Below are positions 54,135 through 63,700 of a DNA stretch of 64,000 nucleotides, one piece after another. The position numbers and the translations under genes are program-made. Position 1 is the first letter of the stretch. The number at the start of each line of letters is the position of its first letter. A model generated the notes under the pieces. That model did no database searches, was not told where the DNA came from, and was given only the letters and a program-made list of their open reading frames with translations. The stretch is from Solenopsis invicta (lineage: Eukaryota > Arthropoda > Insecta > Hymenoptera > Formicidae), in assembly GCF_016802725.1 (NCBI RefSeq), contig NC_052679.1, positions 11,070,138-11,134,137 on the forward strand. The letters are read 5' to 3'.

Positions 54135-55871
54135 CGAGTAAAATTCCTGCCCCGGCCGCACCTTACCGTCCGAATCCGCAACCGAACCATCCTGGCGCTG
54201 ATCGACTCCGGATCGGAAGTATCGTTCGTAAACCAGGCGACCGCGCAACTCGCCGCAGAACTCGGCTTCCGCATACAGCACGAACCGAACTCCGTGCAGC
54301 TCGCCGATGGACAACCGGTAAACTTGCCTGGCCACATCCATCTCGCGATCCGCGTCGGACACCGCCAACTCCGCCACCGCTTCCGCATAATGCCGAACAT
54401 GAGCACAGCTCTACTCCTCGGTATCGACGCATGGGCAAAAATCGGAGCATCGCTCCCTCCGCCGCCAGCTCAGCCGCGCTGCCGCGGACCAAACGCCGCC
54501 GTCACGCAAAAAGCGTCACCGCTGACCGCAACGGAGGCAGCCACGCTGAAAGACTTCCTGTCCCGCGAACTGCCGTTATTCAACGAAGTCTCAGGACCGA
54601 CACCGATAACCCAGCACGCAATCCGGCTCAAACCAGGCCGCGCTCCGATAAAACAGCGTTACCGGCCGCGGAACCCAGCTATGCAGGCGGTCATAAACGC
54701 CGAAGTCGACGAAATGCTCAAGGAGGGGGTGATCGAGAAGTCACGGAGCCCGTGGAGCTCCCCGGTCGTGATCGTTCGTAAGAAGGACGCAGAGTATCGA
54801 TTCTGCATCGACTTCCGCCGCGTCAACGACGCCACCGAACCTGACGCCTATCCCTTCCCCCAGATCCCAGCCACGCTCGATAAACTGCGCGGCGCGGCAT
54901 TTCTTTCGACGCTCGATCTACGCCATGGGTACTGGCAAGTCCCGCTGACCGCCGAAACCGTGCCGGGAAAGGGGCTGTACCAATTTACCGTGATGCCGTT
55001 TGGCCTCCACTCGGCGCCGGCCACGTTCCAGCGCCTGCTGGACACCGTCCTAGGCCCCGATCTCGAACCACGGGTGTTCGTATACCTAGACGACATTATC
55101 GTCATCAGCACCACGTTCGACGAGCATCTCCGCACGTTACGCGAAGTTTTCAGACTCTGCGAGGCGAAACTGCGTCTAAACCCCGATAAATGCCGGTTCT
55201 GCGTAGGACAATTAAAGTATCTCGGGCACGTCGTCGACCAAAATAGCATCCAGACCGACCCAGAAAAAGTTAAGGCCATTACGGACTGGCCGACTCCAAT
55301 CACCGTTAAACAAATACGGCAATTCTTGGGCATCGCCTTGTGGTACCGACGATTCATCCGCGACTTTGCCACCGTGGCCGCCCCGCTGACCGCACTCACA
55401 AAGAAACACGCGCGCTGGAAGTGGAGCGCCGACGAGGAGTCCGCGTTTCAAAAATTAAAGAACACGCTCACCTCCGCACCCGTCCTGACCTGCCCAGATT
55501 TTTCGCGACGTTTCTTCCTCCAAACCGACGCGAATAACACCGGACTTGGGGCCGTATTAACCAAATTCTTCCCCGAAGGGGAACGGGTCATCGCGTACGC
55601 GAATCGTACATTAAATCCGACCGAAAGAAATTATAGCGCCACCGAGCTAGAATGCTTAGCCGTGATCTGGGGGATACGGCGGATGCGGGAGTACCTCGAA
55701 GGATACCCTTTTACGGTCATCACCGACCACCAATCGCTACGGTGGCTACAAAAACTTGACGCGCCGACCGGACGCCTCGGTCGATGGGCATTCGAGATAC
55801 AACAGCACGACATGGAGATCAAATACCGGAAGGGGGCCTTGAACCGCGTCGCAGACGCACTATCACGCTAA
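54135..55871 (+). CDS. Pol of Gypsy 1: protease, RT, RNase H
   Basis: One open frame without stop. Protease active site LIDSGSEVSFV at about 54198-54230. RT begins near KEGVIEKSRSPWSSPVVIV; FVYLDDIIV holds the catalytic YLDD (about 55080-55105), then CRFCVGQLKYLGH. RNase H contains LQTDANNTGLGAVL (about 55510-55550) and ITDHQSLRWL. It ends ADALSR at 55871. The start of the polyprotein is set by gag, so the 5' boundary is arbitrary. Each domain seems complete; the element's defects lie on either side. Confidence 0.9.
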   Translation, partial: RVKFLPRPHLTVRIRNRTILALIDSGSEVSFVNQATAQLAAELGFRIQHEPNSVQLADGQPVNLPGHIHLAIRVGHRQLRHRFRIMPNMSTALLLGIDAWAKIGASLPPPPAQPRCRGPNAAVTQKASPLTATEAATLKDFLSRELPLFNEVSGPTPITQHAIRLKPGRAPIKQRYRPRNPAMQAVINAEVDEMLKEGVIEKSRSPWSSPVVIVRKKDAEYRFCIDFRRVNDATEPDAYPFPQIPATLDKLRGAAFLSTLDLRHGYWQVPLTAETVPGKGLYQFTVMPFGLHSAPATFQRLLDTVLGPDLEPRVFVYLDDIIVISTTFDEHLRTLREVFRLCEAKLRLNPDKCRFCVGQLKYLGHVVDQNSIQTDPEKVKAITDWPTPITVKQIRQFLGIALWYRRFIRDFATVAAPLTALTKKHARWKWSADEESAFQKLKNTLTSAPVLTCPDFSRRFFLQTDANNTGLGAVLTKFFPEGERVIAYANRTLNPTERNYSATELECLAVIWGIRRMREYLEGYPFTVITDHQSLRWLQKLDAPTGRLGRWAFEIQQHDMEIKYRKGALNRVADALSR

Positions 55872-57235
55872 CCGCCGCCGCGGAGAAACCCCCCGCCGAT
55901 CGCTGGTACCGGCGCACGTTGCAAACCGTGCAAAACGACCCGGCCGCCCTGCCCGACTTCATCCTCCGCGAGGGAAAATTGTACCGACACGTCCTGCATA
56001 GCCTGGACTTTGCGGAAGTACCCGCCGGTAACCAATGGAAACGCTGCGTACCGCGACACGAGCGAGCGGAAATCCTAAGTCAGAATCACGACGTCACGAC
56101 CGCCGGCCACTTCGGCGTAGCAAAAACCATCACTCGGATAGCACGCTCGTACTATTCGCCGGGCATGTTCCGCGAGATCGCGACGTACGTGCGCAAGTGC
56201 GAGAACTGCCTCCGGCATAAGGTGGACTAGCGCTGGCCCGCCGGGAACCTGCACGCGACACACGTGGACCGCCCCTGGCAGCAAGTAACGCTAGACTTAG
56301 TAGGGCTCCTCCCTCGCTCCAAACAAGGCCATACGTGGCTATTGAATATGCAGGACCGATTCTCGAAATGGGTCAAAATGCGTCCGCTCCGCCGGGCAAC
56401 CGCATCTGCCGTCACTCGCGCCATCGCGGAACAGGTCATCCTCCGCCACGGATGCCCGGAGAGCATCATATCCGACAACGGGACCCAACTCAAATCGAAA
56501 CAGTTAAACGAACTGCTCGCCGCCTACCGTGTCCGTCATGTGTGCACGCCGACGTACGCGCCGCATTGTAATCCAGTCGAGCGAACAAACAGAACGATCA
56601 AAACAATGATCGCCCAGTACGTCGACCGAAACTGGGACGAACGAATACCCAAGTTACAATTGGCTTACAATACGGCGCGGCACGAAGCAACCGGGTATAC
56701 GCCCGCCTTCGTCAATCTCGGGCGAGAACTGATTACCCCCGCGCTTAACAACGAAGCCCCGCCGCAACCGGCCCCGCCCCCGGACACCACGCGCCGCTAC
56801 CTCAAGGAAGCACACGAACTCGTGCGGATACACCTAGCGCGCGCATTCCAACGTCAGCAAAAACATTACGATCTCCGACGCCGCGCGTGGCGACCGCAGA
56901 TCGGAGAATGGGTGTGGAAACGAGAACACCCGCTCTCGAATAAAGCCGACGCGTTTAACGCCAAACTCGCTCCGAAATTTCAAGGTCCCCTCGAGATACG
57001 CAAAATCATCTCGCCCGTGATTGTTGACCTACACGACCGACGCGGGCGATGGACTCGACACGTACACATACAGCATCTCAAGCCAGAACCCGCACCGAGG
57101 ACCAGAGAGGAGAGACCGAAGGCGAGACCGACTCCGAAGATGACACCGACGCTCCGCCGGACCATGACAACACGCCAAACCAAAACACCGAGGATGAGGA
57201 GGACAACAAAAATAGGAGGGGAGACCAGCCGTTAA
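55872..57235 (+). pseudogene. Integrase of Gypsy 1 (split by frameshift and stop)
   Basis: The zinc-binding domain is in the frame 55784-56230 (H in NHDVTTAGHFG, C pair in CENC). Just after KVD a TAG at 56228-56230 replaces a Gln-like codon. The core continues in 56264-57235: first Asp in TLDLVG, second in ISDNGTQ, Glu in NPVERTNR, then a basic C-terminus with the PKFQGPLEIRKI block. The RNase H to integrase junction is also out of frame (near 55780-55871). Confidence 0.88.
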
Positions 57236-57285
57236 ATTCGAAAAGATACGCAGCTCGCCACTAGCGAACCGACCGTCCCAGCGAC

Positions 57286-57795
57286 ATGGAACGCACAGAG
57301 CGCGATATCATCGACGAGATCAATCGCCTGCTCGGCGAAACGGAGGGCTACGACCCGGAGTACCCGGCGATCGACCCGGCATGGGATTCCCTGCGGACTA
57401 ACCAGCCGCCAGCCACTGCTGCCGTAGAGGTGAATCGCCACCCGATCGTCGGACAACGAAACGGCCAACTACGGCAACCGTCAGACCGCCGCAACGAGAT
57501 AAAAATGGCCTGGTTGCTGAACCCGCCGACAGCACGGCCTAAATCTCGCCGACCGCCGCGACGGGCGTCGCCACCTCGCCCGACGTTAGAACCAGCACGG
57601 GTGATGGGACCACTGCCACCGCCATCCATCCCGGTCGAGGTCAAGCCCGGCCTAATCGTAGAGGTGCCACACTTCGCCGCCCACTCAGCACGCGAGTGGA
57701 AAACACGACAAGGGGGAAAGCGCTGGCACATCCGCTTCAATCACAACGGAAGCGTCCGCCGGATTCGGGAGCTGCCTCCCCGAGAAACGTGCTGA
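57286..57795 (+). CDS. Extra ORF (ORF3) of Gypsy 1, unknown function
   Basis: 169 intact codons, MERTERDIIDEINRLLG to a TGA at 57793-57795, between integrase and the 3' purine tract. Acidic N-terminus with a short amphipathic helix, Pro/Arg-rich middle (RPKSRRPPRRASPP), and a basic end (KRWHIRFNHNGSVRR). No signal peptide or membrane segment, so it does not look like env. No family recognised. It is open while gag and integrase in the same copy are broken, and its third-position composition resembles pol. Confidence 0.65.
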   Translation: MERTERDIIDEINRLLGETEGYDPEYPAIDPAWDSLRTNQPPATAAVEVNRHPIVGQRNGQLRQPSDRRNEIKMAWLLNPPTARPKSRRPPRRASPPRPTLEPARVMGPLPPPSIPVEVKPGLIVEVPHFAAHSAREWKTRQGGKRWHIRFNHNGSVRRIRELPPRETC

Positions 57796-57822
57796 TATGC
57801 CTCAAATTCAGGCACCTATTAG

Positions 57823-57962
57823 GAGGGGGGATGATGTAACGATGCACACCCCCGAAAAAAATGCTATACACGCTCGACTCTTTCCTCTCTTCCCGTTCGA
57901 GCCCTTTCTATCGCACCGCTCCGACGAGCTAATCCGCGCGAAAGAAAAACGCTAACATTACA
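57823..57962 (+). repeat. Purine tract and 3' LTR of Gypsy 1, internally deleted
   Basis: AGGAGGGGGGATGA precedes TGTAACGATGCAC at 57835; the LTR ends CATTACA at 57962. At 128 bp it lacks most of the U3/R sequence seen in the 5' LTR; the two match again from TACACGC. Confidence 0.8.
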
Positions 57963-58092
57963 AAACTATGCATTATAATGTTAACATTAATTTGTGTTAA
58001 TTACAATTAGTATCTTAGAATGATGAATAATATACATATAATGCTGCTATACTCCTTTAAGACGACTCAAGTCTTGGAGAAGTTATTGTACA
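57963..58092. other. AT-rich flank
   Basis: No features recognised between Gypsy 1 and the next MITE E half-unit. Confidence 0.4.
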
Positions 58093-58205
58093 CCCAAGGA
58101 CTTTGATTCTGTCCATGGGGAAATTTTTTAAACTGAGAAGTTACCACTTTCTACATATTTGCAGTTCATGATTAATGACGACCAATAAGCTCTAGTCGTT
58201 ACTAG
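58093..58205. repeat. MITE E half-unit
   Basis: Left half from TTTGATTCTGTCCATGGGG to CTCTAGTCGTTAC, where it joins unrelated sequence instead of its complement. Confidence 0.75.
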
Positions 58206-58620
58206 TGATGTCGATTCTTAAAAAAAGGTATTGATTCTTAGAATCGATCTATTCTTTTAGGCCTGATTCTTAATAGTTGATTAATGGAGCAAAAAAGAAT
58301 CGATTCCGCATAATCGATTCAATGTTTTTTAGCAAATAAGAAAGATTAAAATAGATTTGTAGCGGTTGCATATAATCTACAAGATGTTCCAAGTTCCAAG
58401 ATTTAGAATAATTATTTTAGAATCACACGAGAATGTTGCTAATTATATCATACACTTTGTCGTTTCTTATCACTTTTTATGTCCTACGTAACATAAAAAA
58501 GAATCTTTTTACGTAGAGTGATCAAACAGCGCGATTGGGATTACATACAAGTTTTAACACAAAAGTTTGGACATATGCGACTTTATACAAATATCTTTAT
58601 TAATCGAACAAGAGTACACC
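58206..58620. other. Sequence with GATTCTTAGAATCGAT repeats
   Basis: Several GATTCTTA/AATCGATTC words at 58210-58325, partly inverted, suggest the end of an unidentified element inserted in the middle of MITE E. No gene. Confidence 0.4.
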
Positions 58621-58623
58621 TAA

Positions 58624-58761
58624 TGGCTCTGCCAGACCAGCGCGATTTGCGACACGCGACGCGCGATTATCCAATAGGCGTTTACAATTTTTTGAAAAGA
58701 CGTACGCCTATTGGATAATCGCGCGTCGCGTGTCGCAAATCGCGCTGGTCTGCCAGAGCCA
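58624..58761. mobile_element. Harbinger-type MITE, TSD TAA
   Basis: 138-bp palindrome, arms about 60 bp beginning TGGCTCTGCCAGACCAGCGC, flanked by TAA (58621-58623, 58762-58764). The GC-rich arms are perfectly complementary over most of their length. Confidence 0.87.
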
Positions 58762-58769
58762 TAACGTGT

Positions 58770-58950
58770 TTGATTCTGTCCATGGCAAAATTTTTCAAAT
58801 TGAGAAGTCACCACTTTCTATATACTCGCAGTTCATGATTAATGAAATGACTAGAGCTTATTGGTCGTTACGTTAATCATGAACTGTAAGTATGTAGAAA
58901 GATAGCGACTTCTCAGTTTGGAAAATTTTCCCATGGATAGAATCAACACG
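58770..58950. repeat. MITE E full palindromic unit
   Basis: TTTGATTCTGTCCATGGC to complement, with CATTAATC-type centre. Followed by MITE M copy 2 (58955-59056). Confidence 0.8.
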
Positions 58951-58954
58951 TTGG

Positions 58955-59056
58955 GCTGCGTTCAGATTCTCCACCCGGTGAGTGATCTCTGGGTGACTGG
59001 GTAAATGGGCGGAACTAATGAAAAGCTCCCTAGTGGTTTATGGAATCTGAACGCAC
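58955..59056. mobile_element. Inverted-repeat MITE M, copy 2
   Basis: Starts GCTGCGTTCAGATTCTCCACCC and ends with GGAATCTGAACGCAC. Shorter than copy 1. Confidence 0.6.
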
Positions 59057-59325
59057 TCTCAAACATTGGGTGTGTTTAGCAAATAACGCTGAGAAATAGT
59101 AACATAAATATCTCAGATTCAGAATAAATTACATAATAAATTAAGATAAACGATAAAGATAATACATAAATATTTTACTATGAATATTTTTATCAATATA
59201 ACTAAAGTAGATGAAAATTAAATGTTAGTAGAATAGGACGAATCAATTTAAACAATGAAAATAAATTTTTATTTTAACAAATTAGATGAAGATATATATT
59301 GCGCATATCATCTATTATATGTATA
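59057..59325. other. AT-rich, no features seen
   Basis: No ORF or repeat recognised. Confidence 0.35.
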
Positions 59326-59455
59326 GGCTTGTTTTCTATTCCTGCACTAGACTGCACTGGAACGTTCCTTCTTGTTTTCACTAACTTTCAAATATATATC
59401 TATTTCACTTTAAGTGCACACTAATTCAGGGAGTTCAGGAACAGAAAACAAACAG
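59326..59455 (+). mobile_element. 130-bp TA-type MITE, copy 3
   Basis: Same ends as copies 1 and 2, flanked by TA (59324-59325, 59456-59457). Confidence 0.87.
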
Positions 59456-59849
59456 TATATTTTATTAGTATCAGAAAATATTTAATAATACTAAAAATCT
59501 TTAACATACTAATCTCAAATATAAATATTTATATAACAGTTTTGTGAGACTGTAGACCAAGAAACCTTACGTTAATAGAATAAAAGATTAATATTTATTA
59601 ATCTGTAATTACATAAACAGAATAATAAACAAAACGTTTAAACTTTACTTGGTTATTAACGTTTTTCTTTATTATATTTATACATTTTAATTTTTATTTA
59701 CTATAATATTTTAAATTAAATTTATTTTTTTATTTTAAATTTGTTTTAAATATACGAGCTTTATCACAAATATATAGAAATTTTTATAGCGATACATTTT
59801 GGAACGCACCTTTACGTCACCCACCCGTTTCACCCGGCTCAAGGACCCA
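59456..59849. other. AT-rich sequence before Gypsy 2
   Basis: No gene recognised. From 59800 the sequence becomes GC-richer, and CACCCG motifs appear that may belong to a MITE M-like end. Confidence 0.35.
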
Positions 59850-60140
59850 TGTAGTTTTTCCACTCTCTCGGGATAGACAGAGTGATAAAGTGAACGACCC
59901 ACCTAATGTCCGGTAGGGGCACTCTAAAGGAATCTGAACGCTCTTTAGGTGCCTGGGTGCACTCGGGTGGGGAATCTGAACGCAGCCCTAGAGAGGAAGA
60001 CATCATGGCGTCGTGCGTGTTAGAAGCATCCTAACGTGCTGTATCCAATTTACTCGTGATATCGTTCTCTGAAGCTTGTCTCATTTATTCATCCAATAAC
60101 ACACAACAAACCTTGTGACATCATTATTCTTAATCCTACA
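59850..60140 (+). repeat. Candidate 5' LTR of Gypsy 2
   Basis: TGTAGTTTTTCC at 59850 and AATCCTACA ending at 60140 form TGTAG/CTACA ends, and a primer binding site follows. The 3' LTR is missing from the window, so the left end cannot be confirmed. A MITE M-like segment (GGGGAATCTGAACGCAGCC) lies at about 59975. Confidence 0.5.
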
Positions 60141-60612
60141 AATTGGGGGCCCCTCCGGGATCAAGAGAGTTGTACGAGACGAACGAGGAAGTGAGAGAAC
60201 GAGGTAAGACGAAAGACGAAATTAAAGACGAACCCAAAGACGAAAAGACAAAGATAAGCATCTCGTGTGCAGAGATAAAGAGGAAAACGAAAGACGAAAG
60301 ACAAAGAGGGTAGCAAGGAGAAGGACGAGTGAGACGAAAAGAGAAGGAATACGACAACGACAGTACTCGTTTTCATCATCGGACAAAGAAGGTAACGCAT
60401 CGGCAGCGACATCGAACGAACGATGCCGCGTGACCAATAGTGACTCGAGGTACGTGGCGCTGCAAAACATTCCCTAGGATCGGTGGCGACATCGAGCACG
60501 TGACGCCGTGACCAACAGTAGCACGAAGTACGTGGCGCTATAAGACATTCTCTAGGATCGGTCGTGACGTAGAGTGTGCGATAGTAGGACGTGAGAGCTG
60601 CCATTACAAAAC

Positions 60613-61800
60613 ATGGAGACTCTTGCACAAATAGACGCGATCAAACAGAAGATACGCACAGCATCAACTGCCGCTACTACGGCTTTACACAAACTTATTT
60701 TCGAAAAGGAAGGTGATCGTAGAAATCGACAACGTATCCGAGATTTTTCAGGATTCACGTTTCGAAAAGATACGCCTCAATATGCAGATAAAGTCGAATT
60801 CAGTCGAAGGCTAACGATCGGTGACTTAATATCGTGCTGTAATATTCTAGGACTCGAATACAACGGAACCAAGGAGGAGGTAATCGCGAGAATCTTAGAC
60901 GGATTAATGAATATAAAAACACTCGCACCTCACAATGATGTCGAAGACGATATCAACGAAGACAATGAAGACGAAGAGAACGACGAACAAAATGACGAGG
61001 AGAATGTTGAAGAAGAAGACGAAGAAACCCACGAAGAAAGACGCTCGGTTCAAGGAGGCAATCAAGCACGTATGAAATTCTCGATGACGTATCGTGATGT
61101 TGAAGACTCAATCAAAAAATTCAGCGGTAAAGATGCATATCCGATAGAGAGATGGATATCTGATTTTGAGGACGCAGCAGAGTTGTTCGAGTGGACAGAA
61201 TTACAAAAAGTGGTGTTCGCTAAAAAATCGCTGTCGGGTCCAGCCAAGATGCTCATCGAGAGCGAAGGAGTCATCAAGACGTGGAAAAAGTTGAAGATGA
61301 TTCTACAAGACGAATTCGCCGATAGAATAAACAGTGCACAGATATATGAGATGTTAATCAAGAGAAAACTAAAAAAAGAGGAAACGCTACAAGAATACTA
61401 CTACGCGATGAAGGAGATAGCCGCTCGAGGTAAAATCGAATCGGAAGCGCTCATCCAGTACATCACTGACGGCATCACGGATGACACGCAGAATAAATTA
61501 GTGCTTTACGGAACTAAGAAGCTAGCGGACTTTAAAGAGAAGCTGAAAGTGTACGAGGCCATCCGTAAGAAGAGTGGGGAAAGAGGAAAAATTCGAGAGA
61601 AAGACGACACATCGAAAAAGTCGGAAGGAGCGAGAAAATTTACGACCGCAAAGAAGACAGAGAAGGACCAGGATCCCGATGAACGATGCTACAACTGTGG
61701 AGCAAGAGGACACAAATCTAAAGACTGTAAGAAGAAGGAACTAAAAAATGCTTTAAGTGTCAAAAATTCGGGCATACAGCCAATCAATGTAGCACGGTAG
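60613..61800 (+). CDS. Gag of Gypsy 2, intact ORF
   Basis: 395 codons, METLAQIDAIKQK to VAR stop. N-terminal helix, then a block near residues 70-105 (LTIGDLISCCNILGLEYNG) resembling a SAP-type fold, a strongly acidic stretch (about 110-145), capsid (KKFSGKDAYPIERWISDFE to LYGTKKLADFK) and one CCHC knuckle, CYNCGARGHKSKDC (about residue 365). The frame then passes A-AAA-AAT at 61743-61749 and ends 17 codons later. No defect seen in this ORF. The knuckle should bind element RNA. Confidence 0.88.
   Translation: METLAQIDAIKQKIRTASTAATTALHKLIFEKEGDRRNRQRIRDFSGFTFRKDTPQYADKVEFSRRLTIGDLISCCNILGLEYNGTKEEVIARILDGLMNIKTLAPHNDVEDDINEDNEDEENDEQNDEENVEEEDEETHEERRSVQGGNQARMKFSMTYRDVEDSIKKFSGKDAYPIERWISDFEDAAELFEWTELQKVVFAKKSLSGPAKMLIESEGVIKTWKKLKMILQDEFADRINSAQIYEMLIKRKLKKEETLQEYYYAMKEIAARGKIESEALIQYITDGITDDTQNKLVLYGTKKLADFKEKLKVYEAIRKKSGERGKIREKDDTSKKSEGARKFTTAKKTEKDQDPDERCYNCGARGHKSKDCKKKELKNALSVKNSGIQPINVAR
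61743..61749 (+). promoter_or_regulatory. Candidate -1 ribosomal frameshift heptamer
   Basis: A-AAA-AAT in the gag frame matches the X-XXY-YYZ slippery pattern. Slipping back one base continues as CFKCQKFGHTANQC, a second CCHC knuckle, and then runs open into protease. The unshifted frame ends at 61800. A downstream pseudoknot was not evaluated. Confidence 0.65.
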
Positions 61801-63411
61801 ACGAGGTTAAAACGGATAAAAAGGTAGTGAATACAATTACTTTACCTGCGACGGACAGGATGTCTAAACAAATAGTTGTAAACGATACGCGTTTAAATGC
61901 ATTGATCGATACCGGTAGCCAAGTCACTGTGATGCGCGAAGACGTCTATAGTAAAATTAAGCCGGACATAAAGTTGTCGAATAATATTATTTATTTGTCA
62001 GGTTTCGGGAAAAATGAAGTATGTTCTTTAGGTAGTTTCGCGACGGTTATCGAGATGGATTGCGAACAATTCCCTTGTACCATACATGTAGTGCCGAATG
62101 AAGCCACAAATAAGAACCTTATAATCGGTAGTGACATTCTAGCTACGGCGGAAATGATTATTAATTCAGACGGAATAACTATTCACAAGACGTCGCCCGC
62201 TAAATTTCTAGCACAAATTAACGTAATCGAGGAACAGTCATTAGATATCGGTAGCACTGATCCGAATATTTGCGAAGAAATCAAAGAGATTGTTAGGACA
62301 TACCAAGCTAATAGATGTAAGACGACTGATGTAAGCATGCGTATTATTCCGAAAGATGAAAAACCCATTTTTCAAAAACCGCGACGATTACCTGCGCCCG
62401 AACGTGACGTAGTTGAAAAACAAATAACAGAGTGGCTCAACGACGGTATTGTGGAGGAATGCACGTCCGAATACGCTAGCCCAGTGGTAATTGTAAAAAA
62501 GAAAGACGGTTCGCCGCGTGTATGTATAGATTATCGAAAATTAAATAGAGTCATAGAAAAGGACGGACAACCCCTACCATTGATCGAAGACACTTTAGAC
62601 GAGTTAGAAGACGCACTCACTTTTAGTACACTAGACTTAAAAAGGGGTGCGCACGATTGGACACCGCACGATTTGACACCACCACTCACAGCGGCCGATA
62701 CCTAGAGTTTTTCCGTTGGTTTGGTTAGATAAGTCAAGATGATTGGTTGGTGTCCAATCGTGCTGTGTCCAAAAGAGTGTCACCCCTTAAAAAATGGATT
62801 TTTTCATGTGCCGGTGGAGAAGGAGAGTCGAAAATACACCGCGTTTGTCACGCACTGTGGTCAGTATCAATTCTTAAGAGTTCCATTTGGACTATGTAAC
62901 TCACCGCGAGTGTTTCAAAGATACATAAATGCAGCCTTTTGGGAACTAATTAAAAAGAAAATAGTCTTGCTCTATGTAGATGATTTAATTGTGCCGGCGG
63001 CCAATGAGCGGGAAGCGTTAGATAAGTTAAAATTAGTATTAAAGACGGCTAGCGATTATGGATTACAAATAAACTTTAAAAAATGTCAGTTTGTTAAGAA
63101 GTCTATAGAATTCTTAGGTCACGTTGTAGAAGAAGGTAAAATTTACCCCTCACCCGCGAAAATTAAAGCTGTTGTCGATTATCCAGAACCGCGAGGATTA
63201 AAAGACGTTCAAAGTTTCTTAGGCTTATCGGGATACTTCAGAAAATTTATATCGTTATATTCAGTAATTACTAAACCTTTGAGCGATATGTTGCAGAAAG
63301 ATAGACAGTTTGATTTCAATGATAAAGCGAGGAACGCGTTTCTACGATTAAAGACGGTGCTAACTCAGAAGCCAGTATTAAAAATATATCATCCGCGACA
63401 CGAAACTGACA
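61749..63411 (+). pseudogene. Pol of Gypsy 2: protease and RT, interrupted by a MITE
   Basis: Frame -1 to gag. Second knuckle, then protease ALIDTGSQVTVM (about 61895-61930), RT start NDGIVEECTSEYASPVVIV and FSTLDLK up to 62644. MITE A copy 6 then breaks the frame; after it the RT resumes at NGFFHVPVEKE (62792), with LLYVDDLIV (YVDD, about 62965) and CQFVKKSIEFLGH. The last recognisable residues are at 63411; RNase H and integrase are missing. Apart from the MITE the reading frame is open. Confidence 0.88.
62645..62786. mobile_element. hAT-type MITE family A, copy 6, inside RT
   Basis: 142 bp with the GATACCTAGAGTTTTTCCG core. Flanked by TTAAAAAG (62637-62644) and TTAAAAAA (62787-62794), seven of eight matching. 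Removing it and one duplicate restores the RT frame across LDLK-NGFF. Confidence 0.9.
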
Positions 63412-63700
63412 AGGGGAGGACCAAGTGAGAGACCCCTGGATTTTGATCCCAATTTTTTTAGTTATTCTGGAGACGAAAAAAAAGTTTACGTCTCCCGGCG
63501 TTTCATTGAATAGGTCTTAGTTTCGAAATAATAAATTTGCGAAAATTGGCCAAACCGCCGCGCGCCTTATGAGCCTTCCCGGTAACTCTTCTCGCAACCA
63601 GTGCAGTCGGCCCCGTGCGTTAGGTGCTTGCTTTACGATCGTAAGATCCGGGTTCGCTCCCGGATGTGTGCAATATTTTTTTTTCTTTTTTTTTCTTTTT
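63412..63700 (+). repeat. tRNA-derived SINE-like unit
   Basis: Pol III promoter boxes in tRNA spacing: A-box-like CAGTGCAGTCGG (63599-63610) and B box GGTTCGCTCCC (63651-63661). A stem GATCCGGG/CTCCCGGAT surrounds the T-loop, and a TTTTTTTTTC run follows (63676 on). The tRNA-like part does not fold as a complete tRNA by eye, so a SINE or tRNA pseudogene is more likely than a tRNA gene. The upstream part 63412-63560 may be the SINE body or part of another insertion. Confidence 0.55.

Larger units (their letters stand above)
52507..57962 (+). mobile_element. Gypsy (Ty3) retrotransposon, damaged, with extra ORF
   Basis: Order: truncated 5' LTR, PBS (53068), gag, protease, RT, RNase H, integrase, an extra ORF, purine tract, 3' LTR. 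GC-rich, unlike its flanks. The 5' border cuts into a MITE E unit without a duplicate at the 3' side (AAACTATGCATT follows), so the 5' end was lost or rearranged. Several single-base defects; the general architecture is still complete. Confidence 0.92.
60141..63411 (+). mobile_element. Gypsy (Ty3) element 2, 3'-truncated
   Basis: PBS TGGGGGCCCCTCCGGGAT at 60144 (close to a tRNA-Pro type site), a purine-rich leader with an 80-bp direct duplication (from 60407 and 60487), gag, a frameshift site, protease and RT. The RT is split by MITE A copy 6; the element ends abruptly at the RNase H border (IYHPRHETD), where unrelated sequence begins. No integrase or 3' LTR. Confidence 0.9.

Noticed and set aside
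53717..55399. Long antisense ORFs across Gypsy 1 (53717-54406, 54848-55399)
   Set aside because: Shadows of the GC-rich gag-pol coding strand.
63595..63670. Functional tRNA gene
   Set aside because: A and B boxes are present, but acceptor and D stems do not pair convincingly by eye; a SINE or pseudogene is more likely.
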